From contig NZ_JABBGK010000001.1 in NCBI RefSeq assembly GCF_012927355.1, positions 372,001 through 436,000 of the forward strand: a DNA stretch of 64,000 nucleotides, in the 5' to 3' direction. Every line of letters starts with the position of its first letter. Positions within the stretch are counted from its first letter, which is position 1. Origin of the DNA: Rhizobium terricola (GTDB taxonomy: Bacteria; Pseudomonadota; Alphaproteobacteria; Rhizobiales; Rhizobiaceae). Position numbers and translations under genes: made by a program. The notes under the pieces were generated by a model. The model searched no databases and was not told the origin of the DNA. It saw only the letters and a list, made by a program, of their open reading frames with translations. Shown here piece after piece: positions 45,404 to 53,994 of this stretch.

Positions 45404-46228
45404 TCATGCCTCGCCGCTCCTCGCGAGTTCAGAATTGAGAACGTTGACGCAGATCTCCGCCGCGGCCATCGCGGCGATCACCGGCGGGCGCTTGTCGCGC
45501 AGGGTGCTGCCGCCGATCGGCAGGGTGAGCCGGTCGAGCAGGCTTGCGTCTTCGCCCTCGCGCTTCAGCCAGCTTGCGAAGGTGGCGCGCTTGGTGGCGG
45601 AACCGATCATGCCGACATAGGCGAGATCGGGGCGGGCGAGGGCCGCGCGGGTGATGAGGAAATCGAGCGCATGGTCGTGAGTGAGGACGACGGCGGCTCC
45701 GCCCGGCCGGATCGCCGCAATTTCGGCTTCGGGCATGGCGACGCGGCGGAATTTCACGCCGTCGGGCAGCGCAGCGTCGAGCGCCTCGCGGGTCTCGACG
45801 ACGGTGACGCTGACCGGCAAAGGATGAAGGGCGGAGGCGAGCGCCAGACCGACATGGCCGGCGCCGAAGACGAAGACGTCGGGATAGGCGCATTCCATGG
45901 CCGTCTGCCGGTCGATCAGGGCCTGACGGGCGGCCGGATCGAGGCGGTTGAAGGCAAGCCCGGTGCGGCCGCCGCAGCATTGGCCGATCTCCGGCCCGAG
46001 CGGCACGTCGAGGAAGCCCCGCCGTTCGCCGGAGGCCAGCATGTGCCGCGCCTGGTCGATCGCCATGAATTCCAAATGGCCGCCGCCAATCGTGCCGAAA
46101 AGGGCGTTCGCCGCAACAAGCATGAAGGCCCCCGCCTCGCGCGGCGTCGAGCCTTTCGCCTCGGCGACCTCGACCAGCACGGCGTCGGGATGGGCGGCGA
46201 GGAAGTGGGGAAGGGAGGGGGGCGTCAT
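45404..46228 (-). CDS. xdhC: Xanthine dehydrogenase accessory protein
   Basis: The 274-residue XdhC protein binds molybdenum cofactor and delivers the sulfurated form to XdhB. It shows the N-terminal XdhC domain (VEVAEAKGSTPREAGAFML, then GQCCGGRTGL with the conserved Cys pair) and a C-terminal Rossmann-like domain (VFVFGAGHVGLALA, VVLTHDHALD, YVGMIGSATKRATF). It is separated from xdhB by 352 nt that carry an inverted pair of RIME-like repeats, so its expression may be uncoupled from the subunit genes. Confidence 0.93.
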   Translation of the reverse strand: MTPPSLPHFLAAHPDAVLVEVAEAKGSTPREAGAFMLVAANALFGTIGGGHLEFMAIDQARHMLASGERRGFLDVPLGPEIGQCCGGRTGLAFNRLDPAARQALIDRQTAMECAYPDVFVFGAGHVGLALASALHPLPVSVTVVETREALDAALPDGVKFRRVAMPEAEIAAIRPGGAAVVLTHDHALDFLITRAALARPDLAYVGMIGSATKRATFASWLKREGEDASLLDRLTLPIGGSTLRDKRPPVIAAMAAAEICVNVLNSELARSGEA

Positions 46229-46237
46229 CGGAAGCTG

Positions 46238-46287
46238 CCCCTCATCCGCCTGCCGGCACCTTCTCCCCGTCCCGACGGGGAGAAGGG
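46238..46287. repeat. RIME-like repeat, copy 1 (xdhB-xdhC gap)
   Basis: Begins CCCCTCATCCGCCTGCC and contains the hairpin ACCTTCTCCCCGT with ACGGGGAGAAGG. The first 32 bases (46238-46269) are the exact reverse complement of 46470-46501. The sequence resembles the RIME1 elements of Rhizobium and Sinorhizobium. Confidence 0.75.
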
Positions 46288-46453
46288 ACGATCCGGACGC
46301 CTCGGCACTTCGCAGCCGATGTCGCGAACCTGTTCATGAGCCCTTTTGGCCCAGCGAGACACCGCCAAACGAGTCACCGACTTTACCGTTGGGTAGGCCC
46401 GGAAGCACGGCGTCTCAAAAAGGATTTCCGTGGCGGTCGGCCGGCGGCAATCG

Positions 46454-46501
46454 ACCTTCTCCCCGTTTACGGGGAGAAGGTGCCGGCAGGCGGATGAGGG
46501 G
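46454..46501. repeat. RIME-like repeat, copy 2, inverted (xdhB-xdhC gap)
   Basis: ACCTTCTCCCCGT pairs with ACGGGGAGAAGGT as a hairpin, followed by GCCGGCAGGCGGATGAGGGG. Together with copy 1 it makes a perfect 32-bp inverted repeat 200 nt apart. Confidence 0.75.
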
Positions 46502-46580
46502 CAATCTGCAGCGGCGGCCATGAACAACGGCGCTGCCGAATCCCGGAGGGGCAGCATGTCGTGATCCGCCGGGGACTCCA

Positions 46581-48917
46581 TCACATCCCCTTCAACCGTT
46601 CGACCGCCATCAACACGCGTTCCGGTGTCGCCGGCGCGTCGAGGCGGGGGCAATGGCGGTAGTCGGCGACCGAGGCGACGGCCATGGACAGCGCTTCCAG
46701 GACCGAGATCGCCAGCATGAAAGGTGGTTCGCCGACGGCCTTGGACCGGCCGATGGTCGGCTCGGCGTTTTGCGACCACTCGGCGAGCTTCGTGTTGAAG
46801 ATCTTCGGCCGGTCGGAGGCAAGCGGGATCTTGTAGGTCGACGGCGCGTGGGTCCTCAGCCGCCCCTTGGCGTCCCACCACAGTTCCTCGGTCGTCAGCC
46901 AGCCCATGCCCTGGACGAAGGCGCCCTCGATCTGGCCGATGTCGATCGCAGGATTGAGCGAGCGGCCGACGTCGTGGAGAATGTCGGTGCGCTCCATCAG
47001 GTATTCGCCGGTCAGCGTGTCGATCGAGACCTCGGAGCAGGCGGCGCCATAGGCGAAGTAATAGAACGGCGTGCCGCGGCCGGCGGCACGGTCCCAATGG
47101 ATCTTCGGCGTCTTGTAGAAACCGGCGGCCGAGAGCTGGACGCGGGCGAAATAGGCCTTGCGGACGAAGTCGGGGAAGGGGATTTCTTCCGCGCCGACGC
47201 GCACCCGGTTGGGCAGGAAGACGACCTCGTCCGGCAATACCTTGAAGTGTTCGACCGCAAACGCGACGAGGCGCTCCTTGATCTGGCGGGCCGCATCAAA
47301 GGCCGCCATGCCGTTCAGGTCGGTGCCGGAGGAGGCGGCTGTCGCCGAGGTGTTCGGCACCTTGGCCGTCGTCGTTGCGGTGATCTTCACCCGCTCGACG
47401 TCGACCTGGAAGCTGTCGGCAATCACCTGGGCGACCTTGGTGTAGAGGCCCTGGCCCATCTCGGTGCCGCCGTGATTGAGGTGGATCGAGCCGTCCTGAT
47501 AGACATGGACCAGCGCACCGGCTTGGTTGAAGGCGGTCATGGTGAAGGAGATGCCGAATTTCACCGGGGTCAGCGCGATGCCCTTGCGGATCACCGGGCT
47601 CGTCTTGTTGAATTCTATGATGGCGCGGCGGCGCGCCTGGTAGTCGCAGGAGGTTTCCAGTTCCTCGACGACGCGGGTGATGATGTTGTCCTCGATCGTC
47701 TGGTGATAGGGCGTGACATTGCGGCCGGAGCCGATATCGCCATAGAAATTCGCCTTGCGGATATCGAGCGGGTCCTTGCCCAGCTGGTAGGCGATCTCCT
47801 CGATGATGCGCTCGCCGCCGAGCATGCCCTGCGGGCCGCCGAAGCCGCGAAACGCGGTGTTGGAAACCGTATGCGTCTTCAAGGGCTGCGAGGTCAGCTT
47901 CACATGCGGGTAGAAGTAGCTCGAGTCGGCATGGAAGAGGGCGCGGTCGGTCACCGGTCCGGAAAGGTCGGCCGAATAGCCGCAGCGCGCGGCAAAATTC
48001 GCGGTCAGCGCGTGGATGCGGCCGTCACCGTCGTAGGCGACGTCGAAGTCCATGCGGAAGTCGTGGCGCTTGCCGGTCAGCGCCATGTCCTCGTCCCGGT
48101 CGGGGCGGAACTTGACGGCCCGGTTGAGCTTCTTGGCGGCAAGCGCGGCGAGCGCCGCAAACTGGTTGCCCTGGGTCTCCTTGCCGCCGAAGCCGCCGCC
48201 CATGCGCCGTACATTGACGGTGATCGCGTTGGACGAAATGTCGAGCACGTGGCCGACGATATGCTGGATCTCGGAGGGATGCTGGGTCGAGGACCAAACG
48301 GTCACCTCGTCGTCTTCGCCGGGGATGGCGAGCGCGATGTGGCTTTCCAGGTAGAAATGCTCCTGGCCGCCGATCTGCATCGTGCCCTTGAGGCGATGCT
48401 CGGCCTTGTCGAGTTCGGTCTCCGGCTCGCCGCGTTTGAGCACCATGCCGGGCGTGACGAGCGGGGCGTCGTTTTCGAGGGCGGCATCGACGTCGGTCCA
48501 GAAGGGCAGGTCGCGATATTCGATCTTCGCCATCCGGGCGGCGCGGCGGGCAGCGTCGCGGGTTTCGGCAATCACGGCAAAGACCGGCTGGCCGTTAAAC
48601 TCCACCTTGTCCTTTGCGAGCAGCGGTTCGTCATGGCGACCGCCGGAGGAGACGTCGTTGACCCCCGGCACGTCGTCGGCCGTCAACACCGCAACGACGC
48701 CGGGATAGGTTTTCACGGCCGACAGGTCGACCGAAAGGATTTCCGCGTGCGCCCGGTCCGACATGCCGAGCGCGCCGTGGAGAAGGCCTGCGGGTTCAGG
48801 AATGTCGTCGATATATTCGGCACTTCCGGCGACATGCTTGTGTGCCGAATCATGCTTGAGCGGCTGGTGCATCGGGCCGCTGACATATTTGTAGGTCTCG
48901 TAGGTCGGCTTATGCAT
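46581..48917 (-). CDS. xdhB: Xanthine dehydrogenase molybdopterin-binding subunit
   Basis: The 778-residue large subunit binds molybdopterin and hydroxylates hypoxanthine and xanthine. Diagnostic parts: GSAEYIDDIPEPAGLLHGAL, GGQEHFYLE, the Moco-binding GGGFGGKETQ, RGFGGPQGM, NHGGTEMGQGL and, near the end, KAVGEPPFML with the catalytic Glu. The length agrees with two-subunit bacterial XDHs. Upstream, xdhA ends 261 nt away across another pair of inverted repeats; xdhC follows downstream. Confidence 0.96.
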   Translation of the reverse strand: MHKPTYETYKYVSGPMHQPLKHDSAHKHVAGSAEYIDDIPEPAGLLHGALGMSDRAHAEILSVDLSAVKTYPGVVAVLTADDVPGVNDVSSGGRHDEPLLAKDKVEFNGQPVFAVIAETRDAARRAARMAKIEYRDLPFWTDVDAALENDAPLVTPGMVLKRGEPETELDKAEHRLKGTMQIGGQEHFYLESHIALAIPGEDDEVTVWSSTQHPSEIQHIVGHVLDISSNAITVNVRRMGGGFGGKETQGNQFAALAALAAKKLNRAVKFRPDRDEDMALTGKRHDFRMDFDVAYDGDGRIHALTANFAARCGYSADLSGPVTDRALFHADSSYFYPHVKLTSQPLKTHTVSNTAFRGFGGPQGMLGGERIIEEIAYQLGKDPLDIRKANFYGDIGSGRNVTPYHQTIEDNIITRVVEELETSCDYQARRRAIIEFNKTSPVIRKGIALTPVKFGISFTMTAFNQAGALVHVYQDGSIHLNHGGTEMGQGLYTKVAQVIADSFQVDVERVKITATTTAKVPNTSATAASSGTDLNGMAAFDAARQIKERLVAFAVEHFKVLPDEVVFLPNRVRVGAEEIPFPDFVRKAYFARVQLSAAGFYKTPKIHWDRAAGRGTPFYYFAYGAACSEVSIDTLTGEYLMERTDILHDVGRSLNPAIDIGQIEGAFVQGMGWLTTEELWWDAKGRLRTHAPSTYKIPLASDRPKIFNTKLAEWSQNAEPTIGRSKAVGEPPFMLAISVLEALSMAVASVADYRHCPRLDAPATPERVLMAVERLKGM

Positions 48918-48936
48918 GGGAGAGGTCTCCGTGCGG

Positions 48937-48988
48937 GGCTACCCCCCTCTGCCCTGCCGGGCATCTCCCCCTCAAGGGGGGAGATCGA
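48937..48988. repeat. Inverted repeat element, copy 1 (xdhA-xdhB gap)
   Basis: TACCCCCCTCTG (48940-48951) followed by a self-complementary core CATCTCCCCCTCAAGG at the start of 48962-48988. The 27-nt core is the exact reverse complement of 49116-49142. Confidence 0.7.
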
Positions 48989-49115
48989 TGCGCGGCCGGC
49001 GCCCCGACAATCACTTGATGTCGAGAATTCGTTTTGTGGTTTTCAGCGAACGGTCTGCGCTTCCTGATCACCAAAGCTGCGATATTCATGTCGAAGCTGG
49101 CACCGAGGGCGGCGG

Positions 49116-49173
49116 TCGATCTCCCCCCTTGAGGGGGAGATGTCGGCGTAGCCGACAGAGGGGGGTATCCCTG
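49116..49173. repeat. Inverted repeat element, copy 2 (xdhA-xdhB gap)
   Basis: Starts TCGATCTCCCCCCTTG and includes, after the 27-nt core, a second hairpin (GTCGGC / GCCGAC) and CAGAGGGGGGTA, which matches the outer part of copy 1. Copy 1 lacks the second hairpin. Confidence 0.7.
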
Positions 49174-49178
49174 CATCA

Positions 49179-50648
49179 TCACGCCTCCTCCGTCGCAAAG
49201 CGGTGCAGTTCCTGCGGGGTCCCGGTGGTTTCCAGGAAGAATCGGGTGAGCAGGTTCCTGGCGGTCAGGCTGCGATATTCCGCCGTGGCGCGCCAGTCGG
49301 TGAGGGGCTTGTAGGCCTCGTCGAATGCGCCGCGGGCGGTGGCGATGGTCGCCTCGGTCCAGGGCTTGCCGATGAGTGCCGCCTCGACGGCACGGGCGCG
49401 CTTCGGCGTGCCGGCCATGCCGCCGAAGGCGATGCGGATGCGGGCAACCGTGTTGTCGTCGCCGAGCGTCAGATGGAAGGCGCCGCAAAGCGCCGAGATG
49501 TCCTCGTCGCGGCGCTTGGAGATCTTGTAGACGGCAAAATGACTGCCGGGCTCCGGCCTTGGAATACGGATCGATTCGACGAATTCGCCGGCGCGGCGGT
49601 CCTGCTTGCCGTAATCGATGAAGAAATCCTCGAGCGCGATCTCCCGGCCGCCGGCGGTGGAGCGAAGGCGGATCGTCGCGTCCAGCGCGATCAGCGCCGG
49701 CGGCGTGTCGCCGATCGGCGAGCCGTTGGCGATGTTGCCGCCGATCGTGCCCATGTTGCGCACCTGCTGGCCGCCGATCCGCTCGATCAGCCGGCCGAAG
49801 GCGGGGATTTCAGAGCGCAGCGTGTCGAAGGCCCTGGAATAGCTCACCCCGGCGCCGAGCGTGATCGCCCGTTCGTCGGTGACGACATGCTGCAGATCCG
49901 TGAGGTGGTTGATGAAGACGACCGGATCGAGTTCGCGCATCTGTTTGGTGACCCACAGCCCGACATCGGTGGCGCCGGCGACGATCGTGGCGCCGGGTTC
50001 GCTCGCGAGGACGTCGGCAAGGGCGGTCAGCGAGGCCGGCACGACGAGGCGACGCCCGCCTTTCGAGACGGTGATCGTCTCGGTGGGCTGCAGGTTCCAC
50101 AGCCTTGCCATGATGTTGGCGCGGTCGCGTTCGAGCGGATCGAAAAGTGCGCTCGGACGGGTGCGGGACACCTGTTCGGCCGCCTTGACGATCGGCTCGT
50201 AGCCGGTGCAGCGACAGAGATTGCCCTGAAGCGCCCGTTCGATCTCGGCGCGGGACGGATGGTCGTTGGAGAGCCACAGGCCGTAGAGCGACATCACGAA
50301 ACCCGGCGTGCAGAAACCGCATTGCGAGCCGTGACAGTCGACCATGGCCTGCTGGACCGGATGAAGATTGCCGCCTTCACCGGCGAGGTGTTCGACCGTC
50401 ACGACATGGGTGGCGTTGAGCGAGCCGAGGAAACGGATGCAGGCATTGACCGTCTCGTAGGTCAGGTGGCCGGCGTCGAGCCGCCCGACGAGCACGGTGC
50501 AGGCGCCGCAATCGCCTTCGGCGCAGCCTTCCTTGGTGCCGGTCAGCCGACGTTTCAGCCTGAGGAAATCCAGAAGCGTTTCCGTGGGATCCACGCTTTG
50601 GAGGGCGATGTCCTCGCCGTTCAGGACGAAACGGATGCAATCGGTCAT
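49179..50648 (-). CDS. xdhA: Xanthine dehydrogenase iron-sulfur/FAD subunit
   Basis: The 489-residue small subunit begins at the ATG at 50646-50648. Two [2Fe-2S] clusters are shown by CAEGDCGACTVLVG and by CGFCTPGFVM with CRCTGY; the FAD domain has PGATIVAGATDVGLWV and GGNIANGSPIGD. It transfers electrons from the molybdenum site in XdhB to NAD+. It starts 32 nt after bdhA in the same direction, reproducing the bdhA-xdhA-xdhB operon described in Sinorhizobium meliloti. Confidence 0.96.
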   Translation of the reverse strand: MTDCIRFVLNGEDIALQSVDPTETLLDFLRLKRRLTGTKEGCAEGDCGACTVLVGRLDAGHLTYETVNACIRFLGSLNATHVVTVEHLAGEGGNLHPVQQAMVDCHGSQCGFCTPGFVMSLYGLWLSNDHPSRAEIERALQGNLCRCTGYEPIVKAAEQVSRTRPSALFDPLERDRANIMARLWNLQPTETITVSKGGRRLVVPASLTALADVLASEPGATIVAGATDVGLWVTKQMRELDPVVFINHLTDLQHVVTDERAITLGAGVSYSRAFDTLRSEIPAFGRLIERIGGQQVRNMGTIGGNIANGSPIGDTPPALIALDATIRLRSTAGGREIALEDFFIDYGKQDRRAGEFVESIRIPRPEPGSHFAVYKISKRRDEDISALCGAFHLTLGDDNTVARIRIAFGGMAGTPKRARAVEAALIGKPWTEATIATARGAFDEAYKPLTDWRATAEYRSLTARNLLTRFFLETTGTPQELHRFATEEA

Positions 50649-50680
50649 GGATCGTCTTCTCTTAGGCCTGCGGGCCGGTT

Positions 50681-51454
50681 TTATTGAGCGGTCCAGCCGC
50701 CGTCGATCGAGATGTGCGTGCCGGTGATCTGCTTGGCCGCGTCGCTGGCGAGGAAGATCGCCACTGCAGCCACTTCCTCCACGGCGACGAATTCCTTGGT
50801 CGGCTGGAACTTCAGCATGACCTCGGATTTCACCTGCGCCTCGGTGATCCCGCGCGCCCTGGCGGTGTCGGGGATCTGCTTCTCGACGAGCGGTGTCAGC
50901 ACATAACCCGGGCAGATCGCATTCACCGTCACGCCCGATTCGGCAAGTTCGAGCGCGACGCTCTTGGTCAGCCCCATGATGCCGTGCTTGGCCGCCACAT
51001 AGGCGCTCTTGAAGGGGGAGGCGATCAGGCCGTGGGCCGAGGCGACGTTGATGATGCGACCCGCCTTCTTTTCCTTCATCGCGGGGACGGCATGGCGAAT
51101 GGTATGGAAGGAACTGGACAGATTGATGGCGATGATCTGGTCCCACTTTTCCGGCGGGAAGTCCTCGACCGCCGAAACATGCTGGATACCGGCATTGTTG
51201 ACGAGAACGTCGACCATGCCGAATTCGCGGGCGGCGGTCGTCATCAGGTCCTCGATCTCGTCCGGCTTCGACATGTCGGCGCCGTGATAGATCGCGCGGC
51301 TGCCGGTCACTTCCAGGCTCTGGCGGATCGCCTCGATCTCGCCGGCATCGCCGAAACCGTTGATCACGACATTGTCGCCATGGGCGGCAAACGCCCTGGC
51401 AATCGCCAGTCCGATGCCGCTGGTCGATCCGGTGACGACGACGGTTCTGTTCAT
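50681..51454 (-). CDS. bdhA: 3-Hydroxybutyrate dehydrogenase
   Basis: The 257-residue SDR begins at the ATG at 51452-51454 (ribosome site GGGAGA). It has [33 protein letters not shown], the catalytic Ser in [14 protein letters not shown] and the C-terminal [13 protein letters not shown] typical of D-3-hydroxybutyrate dehydrogenases. It oxidises 3-hydroxybutyrate from poly-hydroxybutyrate breakdown to acetoacetate with NAD+. It leads the xdh operon, a link known from Sinorhizobium; the reason for this pairing is not understood. Confidence 0.92.
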   Translation of the reverse strand: MNRTVVVTGSTSGIGLAIARAFAAHGDNVVINGFGDAGEIEAIRQSLEVTGSRAIYHGADMSKPDEIEDLMTTAAREFGMVDVLVNNAGIQHVSAVEDFPPEKWDQIIAINLSSSFHTIRHAVPAMKEKKAGRIINVASAHGLIASPFKSAYVAAKHGIMGLTKSVALELAESGVTVNAICPGYVLTPLVEKQIPDTARARGITEAQVKSEVMLKFQPTKEFVAVEEVAAVAIFLASDAAKQITGTHISIDGGWTAQ

Positions 51455-51698
51455 CCTGAAATCTCTCCCGAAAGACGCCGGCGTTCTGTTGCGCCGCAAT
51501 AGATCGTCGAAGGTTATGCGCAAACTGCGGATGCTGGCAATCCGGTTTTTGGCGAGCAGGGTGTTGCCATTTCGGCATTGTCGGACTCCGACGCCGCTTG
51601 CGTGGAGAATGCCGAACACTGCGTCATCGTTTCCGGTATTTGCCGCCGGTGCTTTGCATCGCTATCTGTTTGCAACGTTTCAGGGAGACAAGACAGAT

Positions 51699-52745
51699 AT
51701 GGAACTCGGGCTTTACACTTTTGCGGATGTCGATCCGAATGCTGCCGACAAGGGGGCCGAGGCGAAGCGCCGGCTCGACGACTTGCTCGAAGAAATCCAG
51801 CTGGCCGACGAGGTCGGGCTCGAAGTGTTCGGGCTCGGTGAACATCACCGGCCCGACTACATGGCGTCCTCGCCCGCGACCATTCTTGCCGCGGCGGCGG
51901 TGAAGACGAAGAACATCCGTCTGTCGAGCGCGGTGACGGTTCTCTCCTCCGACGATCCTGTCCGGGTCTTCCAGCAGTTCGCGACCGTCGACCTCCTGTC
52001 CAACGGCCGCGTCGAGATCATGGCCGGGCGCGGTTCCTTCATCGAGAGTTTTCCGCTGTTCGGCTACGACCTCGACGACTACGATCTACTGTTTGCGGAA
52101 AAGCTGCAGCTGCTCATGGAGATCCGCGAGAACGAGGTGGTGACCTGGGAAGGCGAGACGCGCAAGGCCATCGCCGGGCGCGGCGTCTATCCGCGACCGT
52201 TGCAGGATCCGCTGCCCTTGTGGATCGCGATCGGTGGCACGCCGCAGTCGGCGGCGCGTGCCGGCTATCTCGGCCTGCCGCTGGCGCTTGCCATCATCGG
52301 CGGCGAGCCGCACCGTTTCGCCCCGCTCTTCGATCTCTACCGCCAGAGCGGCGCCAAGGCGGGCGTCGACCCCAAGCTGCTGAAAACCTCGATCAACGTG
52401 CACGGCTTCATTGCCGACACGAACGAGAGCGCGGCCGACATCTTCTACGAGCCGCAGGCGACCGTGATGAACCGGATCGGCCGCGAGCGTGGCTGGGGAC
52501 CGACCAATCGCGGCCATTTCGACGCGTCGCGCGGTCCGCGCGGAGCGCTCTTCGTCGGCGATCCGGAAACGGTCGCTGAGAAGATCGTCGCCAGCCACAA
52601 GATCTTCGGCAATGACCGTTTCCTGCTGCAGATGGCGATCGGGCCGATGCCACATCGCGACATCATGCGCGGCATCGAGCTCTACGGCACAAAAGTGGCG
52701 CCGCTGGTCAGAAAGGCGTTGACCCCGTCGGAAGCGGGGGCGTAA
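51699..52745 (+). CDS. LLM-class flavin-dependent oxidoreductase
   Basis: The 348-residue luciferase-like monooxygenase begins at the ATG at 51699 (ribosome site GGGAGA). Features are [65 protein letters not shown] barrel strands, [17 protein letters not shown] and [11 protein letters not shown]. Such enzymes use FMNH2 or F420 on unknown substrates. It is divergent from bdhA across a 244-nt region. Confidence 0.85.
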   Translation: MELGLYTFADVDPNAADKGAEAKRRLDDLLEEIQLADEVGLEVFGLGEHHRPDYMASSPATILAAAAVKTKNIRLSSAVTVLSSDDPVRVFQQFATVDLLSNGRVEIMAGRGSFIESFPLFGYDLDDYDLLFAEKLQLLMEIRENEVVTWEGETRKAIAGRGVYPRPLQDPLPLWIAIGGTPQSAARAGYLGLPLALAIIGGEPHRFAPLFDLYRQSGAKAGVDPKLLKTSINVHGFIADTNESAADIFYEPQATVMNRIGRERGWGPTNRGHFDASRGPRGALFVGDPETVAEKIVASHKIFGNDRFLLQMAIGPMPHRDIMRGIELYGTKVAPLVRKALTPSEAGA

Positions 52746-52801
52746 GCACCGCATCCGAAAAGACCAAACTGGAAGCGGGCGCAAGGCCCGGCGGGCGGCA
52801 G

Positions 52802-53551
52802 ATGATTGTTTCGAGCGAAGATGACCTCAACGGGCTGAAGGAGATCGGCCGGCTTTGTGCGACGGCGGTCAAGGTCATGGGGGCGGCGCTCGAACCGGGG
52901 ATTACCACGCGCGAGCTCGACCTGATCGGCCGCAAGGTGCTGGAAGACGCCGGCGCGCAATCGGCGCCGGAGTTCTGCTATCAGTTCCCCGGTGCCACCT
53001 GCATCAGCGTCAACGAGGAAGTGGCGCACGGCATTCCCGGCGACCGCAAAATCGCGGCCGGCGATCTCGTCAATATCGACGTCTCGGGCGTGAAGAACGG
53101 CCTGTTCGGCGATACGGGTGCCTCGTTCATCGTGCCCCCGGTCAAGCCGAAGATCGAGAAGCTCTGCCGCGACGGCAAGCGGGCGCTGTGGGTGGGTTTG
53201 AACCAGGTGCGCACCGGCCAGCCGATGGCCAATATCGGCAATGCGATCGGCACCTTTGCCAAGAAGAACCGCTACACGCTGATCCAGAATCTCGCGAGCC
53301 ACGGCATCGGCCACTCGCTGCACGAGGAGCCGAAGGAGCTTTCCACCTGGCCGGATCCCGACGAGACGCGGATCATGGAGGAGGGGCTGGTTTTCACCAT
53401 CGAACCCTTCCTCTCGCTCGGCGGCCTGTGGGCCGAGGACGGCGACGACCCGTGGACGCTCTACAGCGAGCCCAAGGCGCCGACCGTGCAGTTCGAACAC
53501 ACCATCGTCGTCACGAAGAACGGCCCGATCGTCCTGACGCTCATCGACTGA
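52802..53551 (+). CDS. map: Type I methionine aminopeptidase
   Basis: The 249-residue protein removes the N-terminal Met of new proteins. Metal ligands lie in VNIDVSG (Asp), FGDTGASF (Asp), SHGIGHSLHEEP (His), FTIEPFLS (Glu) and QFEHTIVV (Glu). It lacks an N-terminal zinc finger. It is a second-copy type, since the usual essential map is normally elsewhere, but copy number cannot be judged from this window. It lies 56 nt after the LLM gene in the same direction and is convergent with a small hypothetical gene. Confidence 0.92.
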   Translation: MIVSSEDDLNGLKEIGRLCATAVKVMGAALEPGITTRELDLIGRKVLEDAGAQSAPEFCYQFPGATCISVNEEVAHGIPGDRKIAAGDLVNIDVSGVKNGLFGDTGASFIVPPVKPKIEKLCRDGKRALWVGLNQVRTGQPMANIGNAIGTFAKKNRYTLIQNLASHGIGHSLHEEPKELSTWPDPDETRIMEEGLVFTIEPFLSLGGLWAEDGDDPWTLYSEPKAPTVQFEHTIVVTKNGPIVLTLID

Positions 53552-53564
53552 GGCTGCGAGACAG

Positions 53565-53584
53565 CGGCGCCCGATGGGGCGCCG
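53565..53584. terminator. Hairpin between convergent genes
   Basis: CGGCGCCC and GGGCGCCG form an 8-bp stem with a 4-nt loop between map and the convergent small gene, flanked by GAGAC and GTCTC which can extend it. There is no T-run, so it may stop transcription only weakly. Confidence 0.4.
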
Positions 53585-53591
53585 GCCGGTC

Positions 53592-53822
53592 TCAGGCGGA
53601 GAAGGCCACCGTCACGCCGCGCTTCTTGAAATAGGACTGCATGATCTTGCGGCCCTGGCGGTTGGACTGGAAGAGCTTCGAAGGCTCGAACATCGCTTCC
53701 TTCACGCCTTCGCGGGCCATCGCCGCCTTGAGAGCCGCGATGTGGAGGTCGATCTCTTCGTTGTCGTTGTTGAGCGAGGCATAGACGTTGTCGATGGCCT
53801 GGCTCAGGGTGAGGTCGCTCAT
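53592..53822 (-). CDS. Conserved-looking small protein
   Basis: From the ATG at 53820-53822, seven bases after a strong ribosome site (AAGGAG), the protein has 76 residues: MSDLTLSQAIDNVYASLNND, then a charged helical middle and a basic end (SNRQGRKIMQSYFKKRGV). No signal peptide or membrane helix. I do not recognise a named family. A TTG at 53837 would add five residues. Confidence 0.65.
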   Translation of the reverse strand: MSDLTLSQAIDNVYASLNNDNEEIDLHIAALKAAMAREGVKEAMFEPSKLFQSNRQGRKIMQSYFKKRGVTVAFSA

Positions 53823-53994
53823 GAGGTACTCCTTCAAATCGTTTGCCCTCCACTAGCGATTTTTGCGGCCGGGGCAAGCTGCAGCTTGCCATGGGGGTGT
53901 TACGACGGCGCGGCGTGATCCATTTCAGTCCGTGAAACCGGCGATCAGATTTTGTGGTTTGCCGGTTTGATGCTGCGATGCGATAAGCGCCGCC

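Larger units (their letters stand above)
46229..46580. other. xdhC-xdhB gap made largely of repeats
   Basis: The 352 nt hold two inverted copies of a RIME-like element (see the repeat entries) around about 165 nt of other sequence. No gene is supported. Confidence 0.6.

Noticed and set aside
46653..49067. An 804-codon plus-strand frame opposite xdhB
   Set aside because: The minus strand encodes an intact XdhB; the plus frame is a shadow produced by high GC content.
51571..51616. TTCGGCATT / AATGCCGAA inverted repeat upstream of the LLM gene
   Set aside because: The arms are 28 nt apart and short, so neither an operator nor a terminator is well supported.
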